Shown here: one piece after another, positions 42,964-52,913 of the stretch
Position numbering within the stretch: position 1 is the stretch's first letter
Layout: each line of letters starts with the position of its first letter
Source: Pseudomonadota bacterium
Lineage (GTDB): Bacteria; Myxococcota_A; UBA796; UBA9615
Assembly (NCBI GenBank): GCA_024229515.1
Contig: JAAESI010000024.1
Span: 186,001-250,000 of the forward strand
DNA length: 64,000 bases
Reading direction: 5' to 3'
Notes under the pieces: generated by a model
The model's input: the letters and a program-made list of their open reading frames with translations, nothing else
What the model was told of the DNA's origin: nothing
The model's database searches: none
Translations under genes and position numbers: made by a program

Positions 42964-45900
42964 CTAAATCGGTCCGAAGGTCGTCCTGAAGGCGGCTGCA
43001 GCCTCGGTGCGATCCACCGTGTCGGAACCGACGGCGGTGGTGAACGCCTCGAACACGCCGTCCGCTTCGCCGGTGAAGGCGCCACGGGCTTCCTTGACCA
43101 GCGCACCGACCTCGACCTGCTCGGGGGCCGCGGCGAGCTTGCCCAGCAGCGCCGCGAGCGCCTTCTCGTCGTCGGAGCGAGCGGCCTTGCCGGCCTTCGT
43201 CGCGAGATCCGACGCCTTCTCGGTGTCGCCGCGACGCAGCGCGATCTGACCCAGGCGCGCGGTCGCGTCCCAGTTGGTCTTGTCGTACATCAAGACCTTT
43301 TCGTAGTGCAGCACCGCCTTGTCGGTGAACTCGAGCTTCTGCTCCAGCACGTCGCCCTTGGTCATGTACGCCTGGATGACCTGCTCCGGGTCGCGGGCGT
43401 ACTTGATGATGCTGTTGTAGGTCGACAGCAGGCTGTTCCAGTCCTCCGAGAGGCGGTGGATCCGGGCGATGCCCTGCAGCGCGGGGACGTGGTTCGGCGT
43501 GCGGTCCAGCGCCTTCTTGAAGCGCTTCAGCGCCGAGTCGCCCTGGCCCAACTCGAGCTCGGACTGACCCAACCGCAGGTACAGCCGCGTCAGGCTCGCC
43601 GAATCGCCGGTGCCGCCGCGGAGGCGGAGGATGGCTCGCGAGGTCTCCCGCGCCTTGCCCCAGTCCTCAGCCTCGAAGTAGCGGGGAGCCGCAGCTTCGA
43701 GCGACGGCAGGTGCGTCGGGGTCAGCTCGAGCGCCTTGGCGAACTGCTCCAGCGCCTCGTCGTCCTCACCGGCGTGGCTGATGACCGCGCCGTACTTGTA
43801 ATAGAAGCCGGTGGCCTCGATGCGGGCCTCGTCGTCCTCTTCGAGGTCCATGTTCGCGATGACCGCCTCGTAGTTCTTGAACACCGGCAGGGCGTCTTCC
43901 CACTGCTCCATGTCGAAGTAGTAGTCAGCGAAGAAGTTCAAAGCCGAGTTGCAGGAAGCGTCCAGCGCCATGGCGCGCTTGAACAGCCCCGCCGCACCGT
44001 CGCGGTCCAGCAGCTGGTCGAGCTTGACCCGCGCAGCTTCCTCCAGGAGGGCGACCTTGCCGGGCAACTCCGTGGCGACCTCGACTTCCTGCTCGCACAA
44101 CTGGATGACCTGCTCCCAGTCACCACGCGCCCGGGCGATCGCCCGAAGCTCGGCCAGCGCCTCGGCCGAAGGCTGGTCCGACGACACGGCGGCCTTGTAG
44201 TAGCCGACCGCACGGTCCACATCGAGGGCGTGACCCATGGCGATCTGCCCCAGGGCGGCGTTGCGATCCCGCAGCTCCTCCCCGTTCAGGCGGGCCAGGG
44301 CCTCGTCGGCGACGTCCAGGTAGCGGCTCCAGTCGCCAGCGTCCTGGTAGAGCGCCAGCAGGCGGTCCTGCGCCTCGACGTTCTCCGGCTGCTCCTGCAT
44401 CACCTTGTTCCAGGAGGAGATGGCGACCTTGGCGTTGCCGATCTTGTCTTCCCAGATCTTGGCGATCTCGATGAAGTACGGGAGGCGGCGGTCCTCGTCC
44501 GCGAGGCTGACCTCACGGGCGATCACGCCGACCAGACCGTTCCAGTTCTCCGCCGCGGTGTGCACCTCGCGGAGGGCGTCCAGCGCCGGACGATGCGTCG
44601 GGTGGTGCTCGATCGCGGCCTCGAACTGAGCCACGGCCGCGTCGGCGCCTTCGCCCAGTTCCTGCGCGAGCCGACCCAACTGGGTCGAGGCCTCGGCCTT
44701 GTCGACCGGGTCGGACGCCTTGTTGGCGTACTGCTCGAAGTAGGTCTTGGCGTCGCCGTGCTCGCCGCGGGCGAGGTGGATGCCCCCCAGCCCCTTGAGC
44801 GCGACGAGGTTGTTGGGCTCGCGCTTGTGCAGCTTCTTGTAGAAATCGAACGCGCTGTCGGAAGTGACACCACGGTCGCTCAGCAGCTCCTGGATGCGGG
44901 CATCCACGTCCTTCTGCACGCCGGCGGTGCGGGTCGCGTCGAAGATCGCCTCCAGCGCCTGCAGCACCTCGTTCCAGTCCTCACGATCGCTGTGCAGCCG
45001 CTCGAGGTGGTACAGCGCCGGGAGGAACCCGGGCTTCCGCTCCAGCGCCTGCGTGAACGCCTCGGTCGCGCGAGCATCTTCACCGGCGGCGGCGAGGCCC
45101 TCGCCCAGCTCCATCCAGCGGGAGACCGCTTCGCCGTCGTCCGTGATCTCGGTCAAGCCGAGGGCGACGTGCTCCAGGGTCTCGAGGTCGCGGTTCTGCA
45201 GCGCGAGGCGGCGGAGCGCGTCCGTAGCCCGCTCGCGGCCGACCGGATCGTCGAACGCCTGACGGTAGCTGACCATGGAGGCGTCGGTCTGGCCGAGGTT
45301 CTCCAGCTGCTCGCCGGCCAGCAGCGCGTAGAAGGTGCGCACCGGCTGGCTCGTGGACGCTTCCGCCTCGCGGGCGTAGACGCTCGCGAGGGCGCCGGCG
45401 TCACCCGACTGGGCGTGCACCCGCTCCAACCCTTCGAGGGCCATGGCGTGGCCTCCGCTGAGATCGACGGCGCGGTCGTACAGGTTGGCGGCGGCGTCCG
45501 ACTCTTCGCGGACCTCCTCCAGGAGCAGACCCTGCTGGAACAGGCAGGCCCCGCGGGCGGCGGCATCCATCCCCTTGTGGTCGCCCACGGCGGCGTAGAC
45601 GCTGATCGCCTGGTCCCACAGCTGCAGCCCCTCCGAGAGGATGCCCATGGAAGCGAGGGGAAGCTCGTCGGCAGTGTCGCTCTTGAGGAGCTCGCCGACT
45701 TCCGTGCCGACTCCGCCGGCGTCGCCCATGCCTTCGAGCGCGCTCACGAGCTGGACGCGCAGGGCGTCCGCCACGCGGGCGTCGGTCGTACCCCGCAGCT
45801 GAAGCCCGTAGGACTCCGCGAGGGCGCTGCGATCGGACGTGCTGCGGTAGACCCGGCGGAGCGCCGAGCCGACCACGGGGGAGCCGGGCTCCTGCTCGAG

Positions 45901-48624
45901 GGCGGCGCGGTACTGGCCGATGGCGTCTTCCACCCGGCCGGCGCGCTCGTACGCCTGGCCGGCGCTGAGGTGCCACCAGGCCCGGGTCGACGGGTCCTCG
46001 GAAGCTTCCGCCTCCTGCTGCTGGATCAGTCCGTACGCATCCCAGTCACCCCGGCCCGCGTAGATCGCGCGGAGGTCCATGGTGGCGGGGAGGAAGTCGG
46101 GGACCAGGTCCAGGAGGCTGCGGTAGGCGGCCTCGGCGGCGTCCTGATCGTCCGTGCGGACGAAGTAGAGGCGCGCCGCGCGGTACAGGAGGGACACCCG
46201 GAGGGCGGCATCCTCGGTCTCCGCGGCGGCCTGGCGCAGCGTCTCCGCGGCCTCGGACCACCGGCCGTCGGCCACGTACTCGTGCACGAGTCCTTCGCGA
46301 GCCAGGAGCGCACCGGGGCCCGCCGACGCGGCCTTCTGGAGCGCCATGATCGACTTGTCACGCACGCCCGCCCGGGTCCACGCCATCGAGGCGCGGAGCG
46401 AGTAGCAGGAGGCCGCTTCGGCGCTGTCGACGATCGCCGAGGCCTGCTCCATCCGCTCCGCGAGGGCACGCGGATCGTCGAGCCGGTCCAGCACGTCGAT
46501 GAGGGCATCGAGCGCGGGCAGGTAGTTGGGCGCGAGGAGGCAGGCGGCCTCCAGGTGCAGGCGCGCCGACGGCAGGTCTTCGAGCTTGACCTCGGCGACT
46601 TCCGCCATCTTCAGGTTGGTCGCGAGCTTGACCCGGGCGGCCGACGCGGCCTCCCCGGACGCGGCCAGCAACGACAGCAAGCCGTCCCAGTCCGCGGCGG
46701 CGGCGAGCACCTGGCGCTTGCCTTCGGCCGCTTCCACGCAGGTTGCATCCGCGGACACGGCGGCCTCGAAGTGCTTCCCGGCGGCTTCAGCGTCGCCGTT
46801 CTGCTGCAGGGCGATGCGCCCCAGCGTCGAGAGCAGGTACGCCCTCGCCTTGGGGTTCTTCTCGGCCTCCAGCGCGTCTTCGCAGGCGCTCGCCAGATCG
46901 GCCCAGCGGCCCTGCGACTCGAGCCAGTGCCGGTACTCCTCCGACAGGACCTCGGGGCACGGGGACGCGGCCACGGCGGCACGGTAGTCCGAGTCCACCT
47001 GCTCCTGCGAAAGCGACGCGGCGTCGCCGGCGCGGGCCGAACGGGCGAACCAGAAGGAGGCGTCAGCCCCTCCCCAGGCGGCACCCGCGCCGCGCCAGAG
47101 CTTGAGCAGACCGGCGGTGTCGCCCGACTCCTGCAGCAGCCGCTCGGCGGCGAGGAACGCGGGGATGAACCGACCGTCCACGGACAGGCAGCTGCGGAAC
47201 CCCTCGACCGCGTCGGACGGCGACTTGAGGACCTCGTCGTGGAGGCGCCCCAGCTCGTAGTCGATGCGGAGGCGCTCGCCCCCCTCGGCCAGATCGCGGG
47301 CCTTGCGGAGCACGTCCACCAGCTCGCTCCACGCCTGGGTGCGGTAGTGGATCTCGCGCAGGAAGCGCAGGGCGATGTAGTTGTCCGGCGCCACTTCGAG
47401 GGCGCGGGTCAGGTCCGTGCCGGCCTCGCTGAGGCGGTCCAGCTGGCTGAGCTGGATGTGCGCGGAGGCCAACAGGGCGGCGGTCTTGCCGGCCGGGTCC
47501 TTGGCACCGTCGGCCTGCCGGGCGAGCAGATCCACGGCCCGAGACCAGTCCTCACGGGCGGCGCAGAGCCGGACGAGCTCCCGCAGGGCGGGGACGTACG
47601 TGTTCGACGCCTGCTGAGCGGCCTCCCAGCGCGCTTCGGCGCCGGTCCAGTCGCCCATGCGGTGGGCGAGGATGCGGCCCACTTCGAACAACAGGGCGGC
47701 TCGATCGGCGGCCACCTTCTTGGTCGACAGGGAATCCGCCTCGGCGACCAGCTCGGCCACCGCGGTCTTCCAGTCGCGGGCTCCGGGGAGCTCCTCGTCC
47801 TCGGGGACCTCGGGGGCGGCCACGGGAGCAGCAGCCGAAGCGACGGCAGCCGGGTCCGCGACCTTGCGGGGCTCCGGGGTGTGTTCTTCGGAGGCCTCGG
47901 CCGCGCCGCCATCTTCCTCGTCACCGACGAAGACCTGGCCCTCTTCCATCGCCGCCAGCGCGGCGGTGCCGGCAGCTCGGCGGGCGGACAGCGGCACGTC
48001 GACATCGCCGCTGCGGGTGGGCTGGACGTCCGGCTCGGGGAGCCCGGTGGGATCCTCGTCGGGCAGACCGGTGGGGTCGGGGCCGGGAGGCTGCGTCGCC
48101 TCGGCCTCGACCTTCACGGCGTCGATGTGCTCCCTGGTCGCGCGGACCGTGGCCGAATCCTCGTCCGGGTCCGGGGCTCCACTGGCCACGGGCTTCGGGG
48201 CGGGCTCCTTTTTGCCTCCACGCTTGCGCTTGCCCTTGCCGCGGCCCTTGGGGGCGGGCTTCGCCTTCGCGGCCGGCTTCTCTTCTTCGACGACGGGGAC
48301 GTCCTTGGTGGCAACCGGCTCCTTGTCCTTGCCCTTGCCTTTGCCCTTCCCCTTCTTGGCGACCAGTCCATCGGCCTTGTCGCGGATCTCGTCCGGGACC
48401 TCCATGACCATCCGCGTGCTCTTGAGCTCGCCCTCGGGGGCGGCCACGGGATGCTGACCCGACTGCGACACGTCGTCGAAGGGGTCGTAGTCGAACTCGT
48501 CACGGGTGAACGCACCCGTCTCAGATCCGAAGAAGAAGTCGTCGACGTCGTCGAATCCTTCGCTCTTGACGGGCTCGACCTTGGCCGGGTTCTTCTTCCC
48601 GGGTGCCTTCTTCTTTCTGGCCAT
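42964..48624 (-). CDS. Giant cytoplasmic TPR-repeat protein
   Basis: ATG 48624 opens a protein of 1886 residues (MARKKKAPGKKNP...). The first ~230 residues are highly charged and low-complexity, with a KGKGKGKGKDK stretch and FFFGSETG and DDVSQ segments. The rest is a long array of TPR-like helical pairs (for example ALEVAPDNYIALRFLREIHYR and FAKALELTPTHLPSLEAAAPRYF), probably over 40 repeats. There is no signal peptide or enzymatic motif. Similar very long TPR proteins occur in Myxococcota and act as scaffolds in motility or envelope complexes; which one this is I cannot say. The opposite strand is open for 1939 codons, an effect of GC-rich codon bias. Confidence 0.85.
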   Translation of the reverse strand: MARKKKAPGKKNPAKVEPVKSEGFDDVDDFFFGSETGAFTRDEFDYDPFDDVSQSGQHPVAAPEGELKSTRMVMEVPDEIRDKADGLVAKKGKGKGKGKDKEPVATKDVPVVEEEKPAAKAKPAPKGRGKGKRKRGGKKEPAPKPVASGAPDPDEDSATVRATREHIDAVKVEAEATQPPGPDPTGLPDEDPTGLPEPDVQPTRSGDVDVPLSARRAAGTAALAAMEEGQVFVGDEEDGGAAEASEEHTPEPRKVADPAAVASAAAPVAAPEVPEDEELPGARDWKTAVAELVAEADSLSTKKVAADRAALLFEVGRILAHRMGDWTGAEARWEAAQQASNTYVPALRELVRLCAAREDWSRAVDLLARQADGAKDPAGKTAALLASAHIQLSQLDRLSEAGTDLTRALEVAPDNYIALRFLREIHYRTQAWSELVDVLRKARDLAEGGERLRIDYELGRLHDEVLKSPSDAVEGFRSCLSVDGRFIPAFLAAERLLQESGDTAGLLKLWRGAGAAWGGADASFWFARSARAGDAASLSQEQVDSDYRAAVAASPCPEVLSEEYRHWLESQGRWADLASACEDALEAEKNPKARAYLLSTLGRIALQQNGDAEAAGKHFEAAVSADATCVEAAEGKRQVLAAAADWDGLLSLLAASGEAASAARVKLATNLKMAEVAEVKLEDLPSARLHLEAACLLAPNYLPALDALIDVLDRLDDPRALAERMEQASAIVDSAEAASCYSLRASMAWTRAGVRDKSIMALQKAASAGPGALLAREGLVHEYVADGRWSEAAETLRQAAAETEDAALRVSLLYRAARLYFVRTDDQDAAEAAYRSLLDLVPDFLPATMDLRAIYAGRGDWDAYGLIQQQEAEASEDPSTRAWWHLSAGQAYERAGRVEDAIGQYRAALEQEPGSPVVGSALRRVYRSTSDRSALAESYGLQLRGTTDARVADALRVQLVSALEGMGDAGGVGTEVGELLKSDTADELPLASMGILSEGLQLWDQAISVYAAVGDHKGMDAAARGACLFQQGLLLEEVREESDAAANLYDRAVDLSGGHAMALEGLERVHAQSGDAGALASVYAREAEASTSQPVRTFYALLAGEQLENLGQTDASMVSYRQAFDDPVGRERATDALRRLALQNRDLETLEHVALGLTEITDDGEAVSRWMELGEGLAAAGEDARATEAFTQALERKPGFLPALYHLERLHSDREDWNEVLQALEAIFDATRTAGVQKDVDARIQELLSDRGVTSDSAFDFYKKLHKREPNNLVALKGLGGIHLARGEHGDAKTYFEQYANKASDPVDKAEASTQLGRLAQELGEGADAAVAQFEAAIEHHPTHRPALDALREVHTAAENWNGLVGVIAREVSLADEDRRLPYFIEIAKIWEDKIGNAKVAISSWNKVMQEQPENVEAQDRLLALYQDAGDWSRYLDVADEALARLNGEELRDRNAALGQIAMGHALDVDRAVGYYKAAVSSDQPSAEALAELRAIARARGDWEQVIQLCEQEVEVATELPGKVALLEEAARVKLDQLLDRDGAAGLFKRAMALDASCNSALNFFADYYFDMEQWEDALPVFKNYEAVIANMDLEEDDEARIEATGFYYKYGAVISHAGEDDEALEQFAKALELTPTHLPSLEAAAPRYFEAEDWGKARETSRAILRLRGGTGDSASLTRLYLRLGQSELELGQGDSALKRFKKALDRTPNHVPALQGIARIHRLSEDWNSLLSTYNSIIKYARDPEQVIQAYMTKGDVLEQKLEFTDKAVLHYEKVLMYDKTNWDATARLGQIALRRGDTEKASDLATKAGKAARSDDEKALAALLGKLAAAPEQVEVGALVKEARGAFTGEADGVFEAFTTAVGSDTVDRTEAAAAFRTTFGPI

Positions 48625-48732
48625 GAAACGAGAGGCTCCGAATGGGTCGTACGCGCGTATCTGCAGCTTAGGGGGCGCGCGGGTTTGGAATCGTATCAAT
48701 GAGGCCGTCCAGGGACAACCGCGCACGCGGGT

Positions 48733-50157
48733 CTACAACGCGCCTGTCGGCAGGCTCCCCACGATCCACTTGATGTCGTTGTCCGTGAACCAGACGCCGC
48801 CCCCGACGAACCAGTCGAATTCACCCCTCCGCGCGTGGTTCACGATGTTGTCCGCGCCGAGGGTGAAGTAGATGTTTTTGATCGGGCTGATGTCGGCCGC
48901 GAATTTGATGTTCGGGATGCCGCGCCGATCCGGCCAGGAGGCCCAGACGAAGTCGTAGACGTCCAGGCTGAGCGTGATGTGGTCGTCCCAGAGGAAGAGG
49001 TCGGCGCCGATGCCGCCGCTGTTCTCCTTGATGCCGATGCGGAGCACGAAGTCCCGCCACCGCTTCGCGAACATGAAGCTCAGCTGGAGCTTTCCGGTGT
49101 TCCGCACCTCGCGCTGGGACGTCAGACCCGAGCCGTTGTCCACGTACAGGGTCTCCTCGGTGAAGGTGCCGAGGGGGTCGTCGACGAATTCGAAGACGTA
49201 CCAGTAGTCCGGTCGCGGCTTCACCCGGAGGCCGATGACGTTCTTGCCGCTGAACCGCGCGTTCGGCAGCTGGTGGGTGATGTGGAACTCGCCGCGGTAG
49301 TACACCTCGATCTGGAAGCGGCCGATCGAGTCGATGAGGCTCCCCACCTCCTCGACCGAGGCGGTCAAGCTCTCCGCCAGGGTGTCGTCGTTGACGAGGA
49401 TGCCCAGCGAGCCCTCGCCGCGGTCGATCTTCCCGGCGATCGACTCGACCCGCTCGAGGCTCCGGTTCAGGGTGTCCGTCGCCTCGCGCAGCGCCGACAG
49501 CTCACCCTGCACCTCGGGGCGCGCGTCCGCCGCGATGAGGGCCAGCTGCTCGCTGAGCACGCGCATGTTCTCGATCACCTCGTCGAGGTTGCCCCGATTA
49601 TCTCGGGTAATCCCTGAGAGTTCAGCGGTGAATCCATCGATATTCGAAAGAATTGAATCGATCGAACCAAGCGTGTGTTCGGACGTCAGGAGGGTGCGAA
49701 GCGAGCCCGTGATGACCTGCAGGTCTTCAGCCACGACCCCCACCTGGGCCTGCAGATCCTGAAGGCTCGGGGGCGGCGCGAGCGCCTTCAGCGATGACAA
49801 CGGCGGGGCGACGGTGTCCGAGACGCCGGAGACCACCTTCAGCACGGTGTCCCCCAGCATCCCCTTGGAGGTCACCTGGACCTTGCTGTCGGCCGGCAGC
49901 TGGTAGGTCGGGTCCATGCCGAGCTCGAGCCGGGCGCCGCCGTCCTGGATGGTGACCTCGTTGATCGCGCCGATGCGCACGCCCGCCATCTCGATCGAGG
50001 AGCCCGGCTGCAGCCCCCCCGCCGTCGGCACGTGGGCGTACAGCACGTACCCCTTCGTCTTGAACGGGTTGTCCGTGGTGGCCATCGAGAAGTAGACGGC
50101 GGCGGCGATCGCGACGAGCGCGAACAGCCCCACCCGAAGCTCGGCGCCGCCCCGCAT
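48733..50157 (-). CDS. mlaD: MlaD/MCE family protein with beta-barrel-like C-terminal domain
   Basis: ATG 50157, sharing a base with the mlaF stop (TGATG), gives 474 residues. The layout is an N-terminal inner-membrane anchor (~9-26), an MCE domain (~35-115, with GLQPGSSIEMAGVRIG and TSKGMLGDTVLKV), a long helical rod (~125-300) and a C-terminal ~170-residue region of alternating amphipathic strands (YWYVFEFVDD, KLQLSFMFAKRW, ITLSLDVYDFVWAS, IYFTLGADNI, DWFVGGGVWF). E. coli MlaD is about 183 residues and lacks the last two parts. It could reach from the inner to the outer membrane as a lipid conduit. Confidence 0.85.
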   Translation of the reverse strand: MRGGAELRVGLFALVAIAAAVYFSMATTDNPFKTKGYVLYAHVPTAGGLQPGSSIEMAGVRIGAINEVTIQDGGARLELGMDPTYQLPADSKVQVTSKGMLGDTVLKVVSGVSDTVAPPLSSLKALAPPPSLQDLQAQVGVVAEDLQVITGSLRTLLTSEHTLGSIDSILSNIDGFTAELSGITRDNRGNLDEVIENMRVLSEQLALIAADARPEVQGELSALREATDTLNRSLERVESIAGKIDRGEGSLGILVNDDTLAESLTASVEEVGSLIDSIGRFQIEVYYRGEFHITHQLPNARFSGKNVIGLRVKPRPDYWYVFEFVDDPLGTFTEETLYVDNGSGLTSQREVRNTGKLQLSFMFAKRWRDFVLRIGIKENSGGIGADLFLWDDHITLSLDVYDFVWASWPDRRGIPNIKFAADISPIKNIYFTLGADNIVNHARRGEFDWFVGGGVWFTDNDIKWIVGSLPTGAL

Positions 50158-50930
50158 CAGGCCAGCTGCCCGGCGGAGGCGTCGTCCATGGGCCGGCCCG
50201 CGAGGAACGACTGGACCACGTCGCTGGAGTGGGTCCGCAGCTCGTCCGGGGTGCACTGCAGGTGGATCTCACCGTCGTACAGAAACGCCACCTCGTCGGC
50301 GATCTCGAAGACCGCCTGCATGTCGTGGGTGATCACCACCGAGGTCACGTCCAGGTTGCGCGCCGTGTCCAGGATCAGCTGGTCCACCGCGTGGGTCCGC
50401 ACCGGATCGAGCCCGGTCGTCGGCTCATCGTAGAGGAGGATCTCCGGGTCGAGGGCGATCGCCCGGGCGAGGCCTACCCGCTTGCGCATGCCGCCGGACA
50501 GCTCGGAGGGCATCTTGCTCGAGACGCCGCTGAGCCCGACAAGTTCTAGCTTCTCTTCAACGATCTCGCGCAAAGCCTCTATCGGCACACGCTTTTCGCC
50601 GTTTTCCCGAATCGGAAAGGCGACGTTGTCGAAGACGGTCAGCGAGTCGAAGAGGGCCGAATTCTGGAACAGCATCCCGAACCGCCGGAGCAGCTTGCGG
50701 CGGGCTTTCGGCTTGCAGTGAACCATCGAGGTCCCCGCCACGAGCACGTCGCCCTCGTCGGGGGGGAGCAAACCGATGATGTGCTTGAGCAGCACGGACT
50801 TGCCCTCGCCGCTGCGCCCGATGATGCACAGCACCTTCCCGGGGGTGACGTCCAGGTCGACCCCGCGCAGCACCTGGTGCTGCCCGAAGGCCTTGCGCAG
50901 CCCCTGGATGCGGATGATGGGGTCAGCCAC
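50157..50930 (-). CDS. mlaF: MlaF-type ABC transporter ATP-binding protein
   Basis: The 257-residue ATPase has Walker A GRSGEGKS (38-45), a Q-loop (MLFQNSALFDSLTVFDN), the ABC signature LSGGMRKRVGLARA, Walker B ILLYDEPTTGLDP and the switch His in VITHD. The LFQNSALFDS/LSGGMRKRV combination is typical of the Mla/Ttg2A subfamily, which drives phospholipid transport with MlaE and MlaD. The start GTG 50930 overlaps the mlaE stop by eight bases. Confidence 0.95.
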   Translation of the reverse strand: MADPIIRIQGLRKAFGQHQVLRGVDLDVTPGKVLCIIGRSGEGKSVLLKHIIGLLPPDEGDVLVAGTSMVHCKPKARRKLLRRFGMLFQNSALFDSLTVFDNVAFPIRENGEKRVPIEALREIVEEKLELVGLSGVSSKMPSELSGGMRKRVGLARAIALDPEILLYDEPTTGLDPVRTHAVDQLILDTARNLDVTSVVITHDMQAVFEIADEVAFLYDGEIHLQCTPDELRTHSSDVVQSFLAGRPMDDASAGQLA

Positions 50931-51723
50931 TGAGGATCCCGTACTCCAGCAGCGAGGTGATGAAGTAGTCGGAGATGAGGATGCTGACGGAGGCGATGAC
51001 GACCGCCTGGGTGGTGGCCCGCCCGACGCCCTCGGCGCCGCCGCTGGCGTGGAACCCGCGGTAGCAGCCGACCACCGCGATGATCACCCCGAAGCAGCCC
51101 GCCTTGATCAGACCGTTCCAGATGTCGGAGGGGTCGACGTACAGCCAGACCCGACGCCAGAAGACGTTGGGATCGATGCCCAGGTAGCCCACGCCGACGA
51201 GCCACGAGCCGAGCATTCCGATGACGTTGTAGGTCATGCAGAGGCACGGCATCATCACCGCCGCCGCGATCAGCCGAGGGCTGACGAGGTACTGGACGGG
51301 GTTGACCGCCATCACCTCCATGGCGTCGATCTGCTCGGTCACGCGCATGGTGCCCAGCTCCGCCGCCATCGCCGATCCGGCGCGCCCGCAGACCATCAGC
51401 GCAGCCAGCACGGGGCTCAACTCCCGGGTCAACGACAGGGCCACCGTCGCGCCGGTGAACCCTTCGGCGCCGAACAGCCGGAACGCGAGGTTGCTCTGCA
51501 GCGTGAACACGGCCCCGGTGAAGAAGCCGGTGATCGCGATGATGATGAAGGAGCCGACGCCGATGAAGTCCATCTGCTTGAACAGCAGGTGCGGCCGGTA
51601 GGGGGGCATCAGCGCCAGCAGGAAGGCGTCGACCGCCATCTGGGTCATGCCCCCGAGGGCGTGCACGAAGTTGAGGATCATCGCCCCCAGAGCGATCGCT
51701 GGGGACAGGATCAGCCGGATCAA
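50923..51723 (-). CDS. mlaE: MlaE-type ABC transporter permease
   Basis: TTG 51723 overlaps the alr stop (TTGA), with GGAGC eight bases upstream, giving 266 residues. This is the usual length for the family. MlaE hallmarks are present: FIGVGSFIIIAITGFFTGAV, then GFTGATVALSLTRELSPVLAALMVCGRAGSAMAAELGTM (the conserved EELxP-like coupling region) and VTEQIDAMEVMAVNPVQYLVSPR. About five membrane spans are expected. It forms the lipid-transport permease with MlaF and MlaD, encoded immediately downstream. Confidence 0.94.
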   Translation of the reverse strand: MIRLILSPAIALGAMILNFVHALGGMTQMAVDAFLLALMPPYRPHLLFKQMDFIGVGSFIIIAITGFFTGAVFTLQSNLAFRLFGAEGFTGATVALSLTRELSPVLAALMVCGRAGSAMAAELGTMRVTEQIDAMEVMAVNPVQYLVSPRLIAAAVMMPCLCMTYNVIGMLGSWLVGVGYLGIDPNVFWRRVWLYVDPSDIWNGLIKAGCFGVIIAVVGCYRGFHASGGAEGVGRATTQAVVIASVSILISDYFITSLLEYGILSG

Positions 51724-52871
51724 CCGTTGCGCTCCACACGGGGGACGCGCGGGGAGACGCCGACGACGACCTCGTAGGGGATGGTGCCCAGGAGCGCGGC
51801 GAGCTCCGAGGCGCTGACCTCGTTGTCGCCCTGGCGACCCATGAGCACGACGCGATCGCCCTCCTGCACACCCGGGACGTCGGTGACGTCGACCAAGGTC
51901 AGGTCCATGCAGACGCGACCGACCACGGGAGCGCGGTGCCCTCGAACGAGGACCTCGGCGCGGTTGCCCAGGTTCCGGGGGTAGCCGTCGCCGTAGCCGA
52001 CCGGGAGGGTCGCGATCTTGGTGGGCCGCTCGGCCGTCCAGGTCAGGCCGTAGGAAACGCGCGCCCCCGCGGGCACGCGCTTGAGGAACGAGATCCCGGT
52101 CTCGAAAGACATGACCGGGCGCAGCGGCCAGGCCTCGTCCAGGGCGGGGTCGGGGGACAGGCCGTACAGGGACAGCCCGGGGCGGACGAGCGTGGCCGCG
52201 GCGGACGTACGGGGGCCACGGCCCAGGAGCACCGCGGCGCTGTTGGCGGCGTGGATCCAACGGGGGCGGTGGCCGCGCTCGAGCACCTGCTCCAGGGCGG
52301 CCTCGAAGCCGTCCAGCTGGTACTCGGTGAAGTCGTCGTCGGTGCGCTCGGCCTGCGCGAGGTGGGTCATCAGGCCGTCGAGGTAGAGGTGGTCCAGCCC
52401 CTCCAGCAGATCGAGGAACGGGCCGAGCAGTCCGCGGGGCACGCCGAGGCGGTTCATGCCCGTGTCGACCTTGAGGTGGATGCCGATGCGATCGCCCGTG
52501 CGGGCGGCGACGGCGTTCAGGGCGCGAGCGCTGGCGGCCCGGAAGACGACCGGGGTCAGTCCGGCGGCGATCGAATCGGGCTCGGATCCGTCGGCGAAGC
52601 CCCCGAGCACGAGGATCGGGACGGTGATCCCCGCCTGGCGCAGCTGGACCCCCTCTTCCACGATCGCGACGCCGAGCCAGTCGATCCCCTCGGACGCCAT
52701 CACCCGGGCGCTGGAGACGAGCCCGTGGCCGTAGGCGTCCGCCTTGACCGCCGCCATGACCGCGGTCCCGGAGCCATCCAGCCGCCGCCGCACGAGCTGG
52801 CAGTTGTGGCGCAGCGCGCCCAGGTCGATGCGGGCGACGGTGGGACGAAAGCGAGGGATGCGGGCCGACAT
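51720..52871 (-). CDS. alr: Alanine racemase
   Basis: The 383-residue PLP enzyme makes D-alanine for peptidoglycan. The catalytic Lys is K43 in AAVKADAYGHG, and the opposite-face base Tyr is Y274 in RVSYGLTW. Also present are KVDTGMNRLG, LMTHLAQAE, the PLP-binding PGLSLYG and the C-terminal GRVCMDLTLVDVTD. A TATGAT box lies eight bases before the ATG. Grouping with the Mla genes ties it to envelope biogenesis. Confidence 0.96.
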   Translation of the reverse strand: MSARIPRFRPTVARIDLGALRHNCQLVRRRLDGSGTAVMAAVKADAYGHGLVSSARVMASEGIDWLGVAIVEEGVQLRQAGITVPILVLGGFADGSEPDSIAAGLTPVVFRAASARALNAVAARTGDRIGIHLKVDTGMNRLGVPRGLLGPFLDLLEGLDHLYLDGLMTHLAQAERTDDDFTEYQLDGFEAALEQVLERGHRPRWIHAANSAAVLLGRGPRTSAAATLVRPGLSLYGLSPDPALDEAWPLRPVMSFETGISFLKRVPAGARVSYGLTWTAERPTKIATLPVGYGDGYPRNLGNRAEVLVRGHRAPVVGRVCMDLTLVDVTDVPGVQEGDRVVLMGRQGDNEVSASELAALLGTIPYEVVVGVSPRVPRVERNG

Positions 52872-52879
52872 GACGCCGA

Positions 52880-52885
52880 ATCATA
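52880..52885 (-). promoter_or_regulatory. -10 box (TATGAT) of alr and probably the mla genes
   Basis: TATGAT on the minus strand ends eight bases before the alr ATG. No convincing -35 is seen 16-18 bases upstream. Its closeness to the ATG fits the leaderless pattern seen at other genes in the window. Confidence 0.45.
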
Positions 52886-52913
52886 GACCTGCCGGGAGGC
52901 GCGTGCCGGCAGC

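Noticed and set aside
48300-48360. KGKGKGKGK stretch in the giant TPR protein as a DNA repeat element
   Set aside because: It is a short codon-level low-complexity tract inside a coding region, not an independent repeat.
42883-48702. A 1939-codon open frame on the plus strand opposite the giant TPR gene
   Set aside because: Its translation is Arg/Gly/Val/Leu-rich with no domain pattern, while the minus strand shows regular TPR helices. Long antisense frames are expected where third codon positions are mostly G/C.
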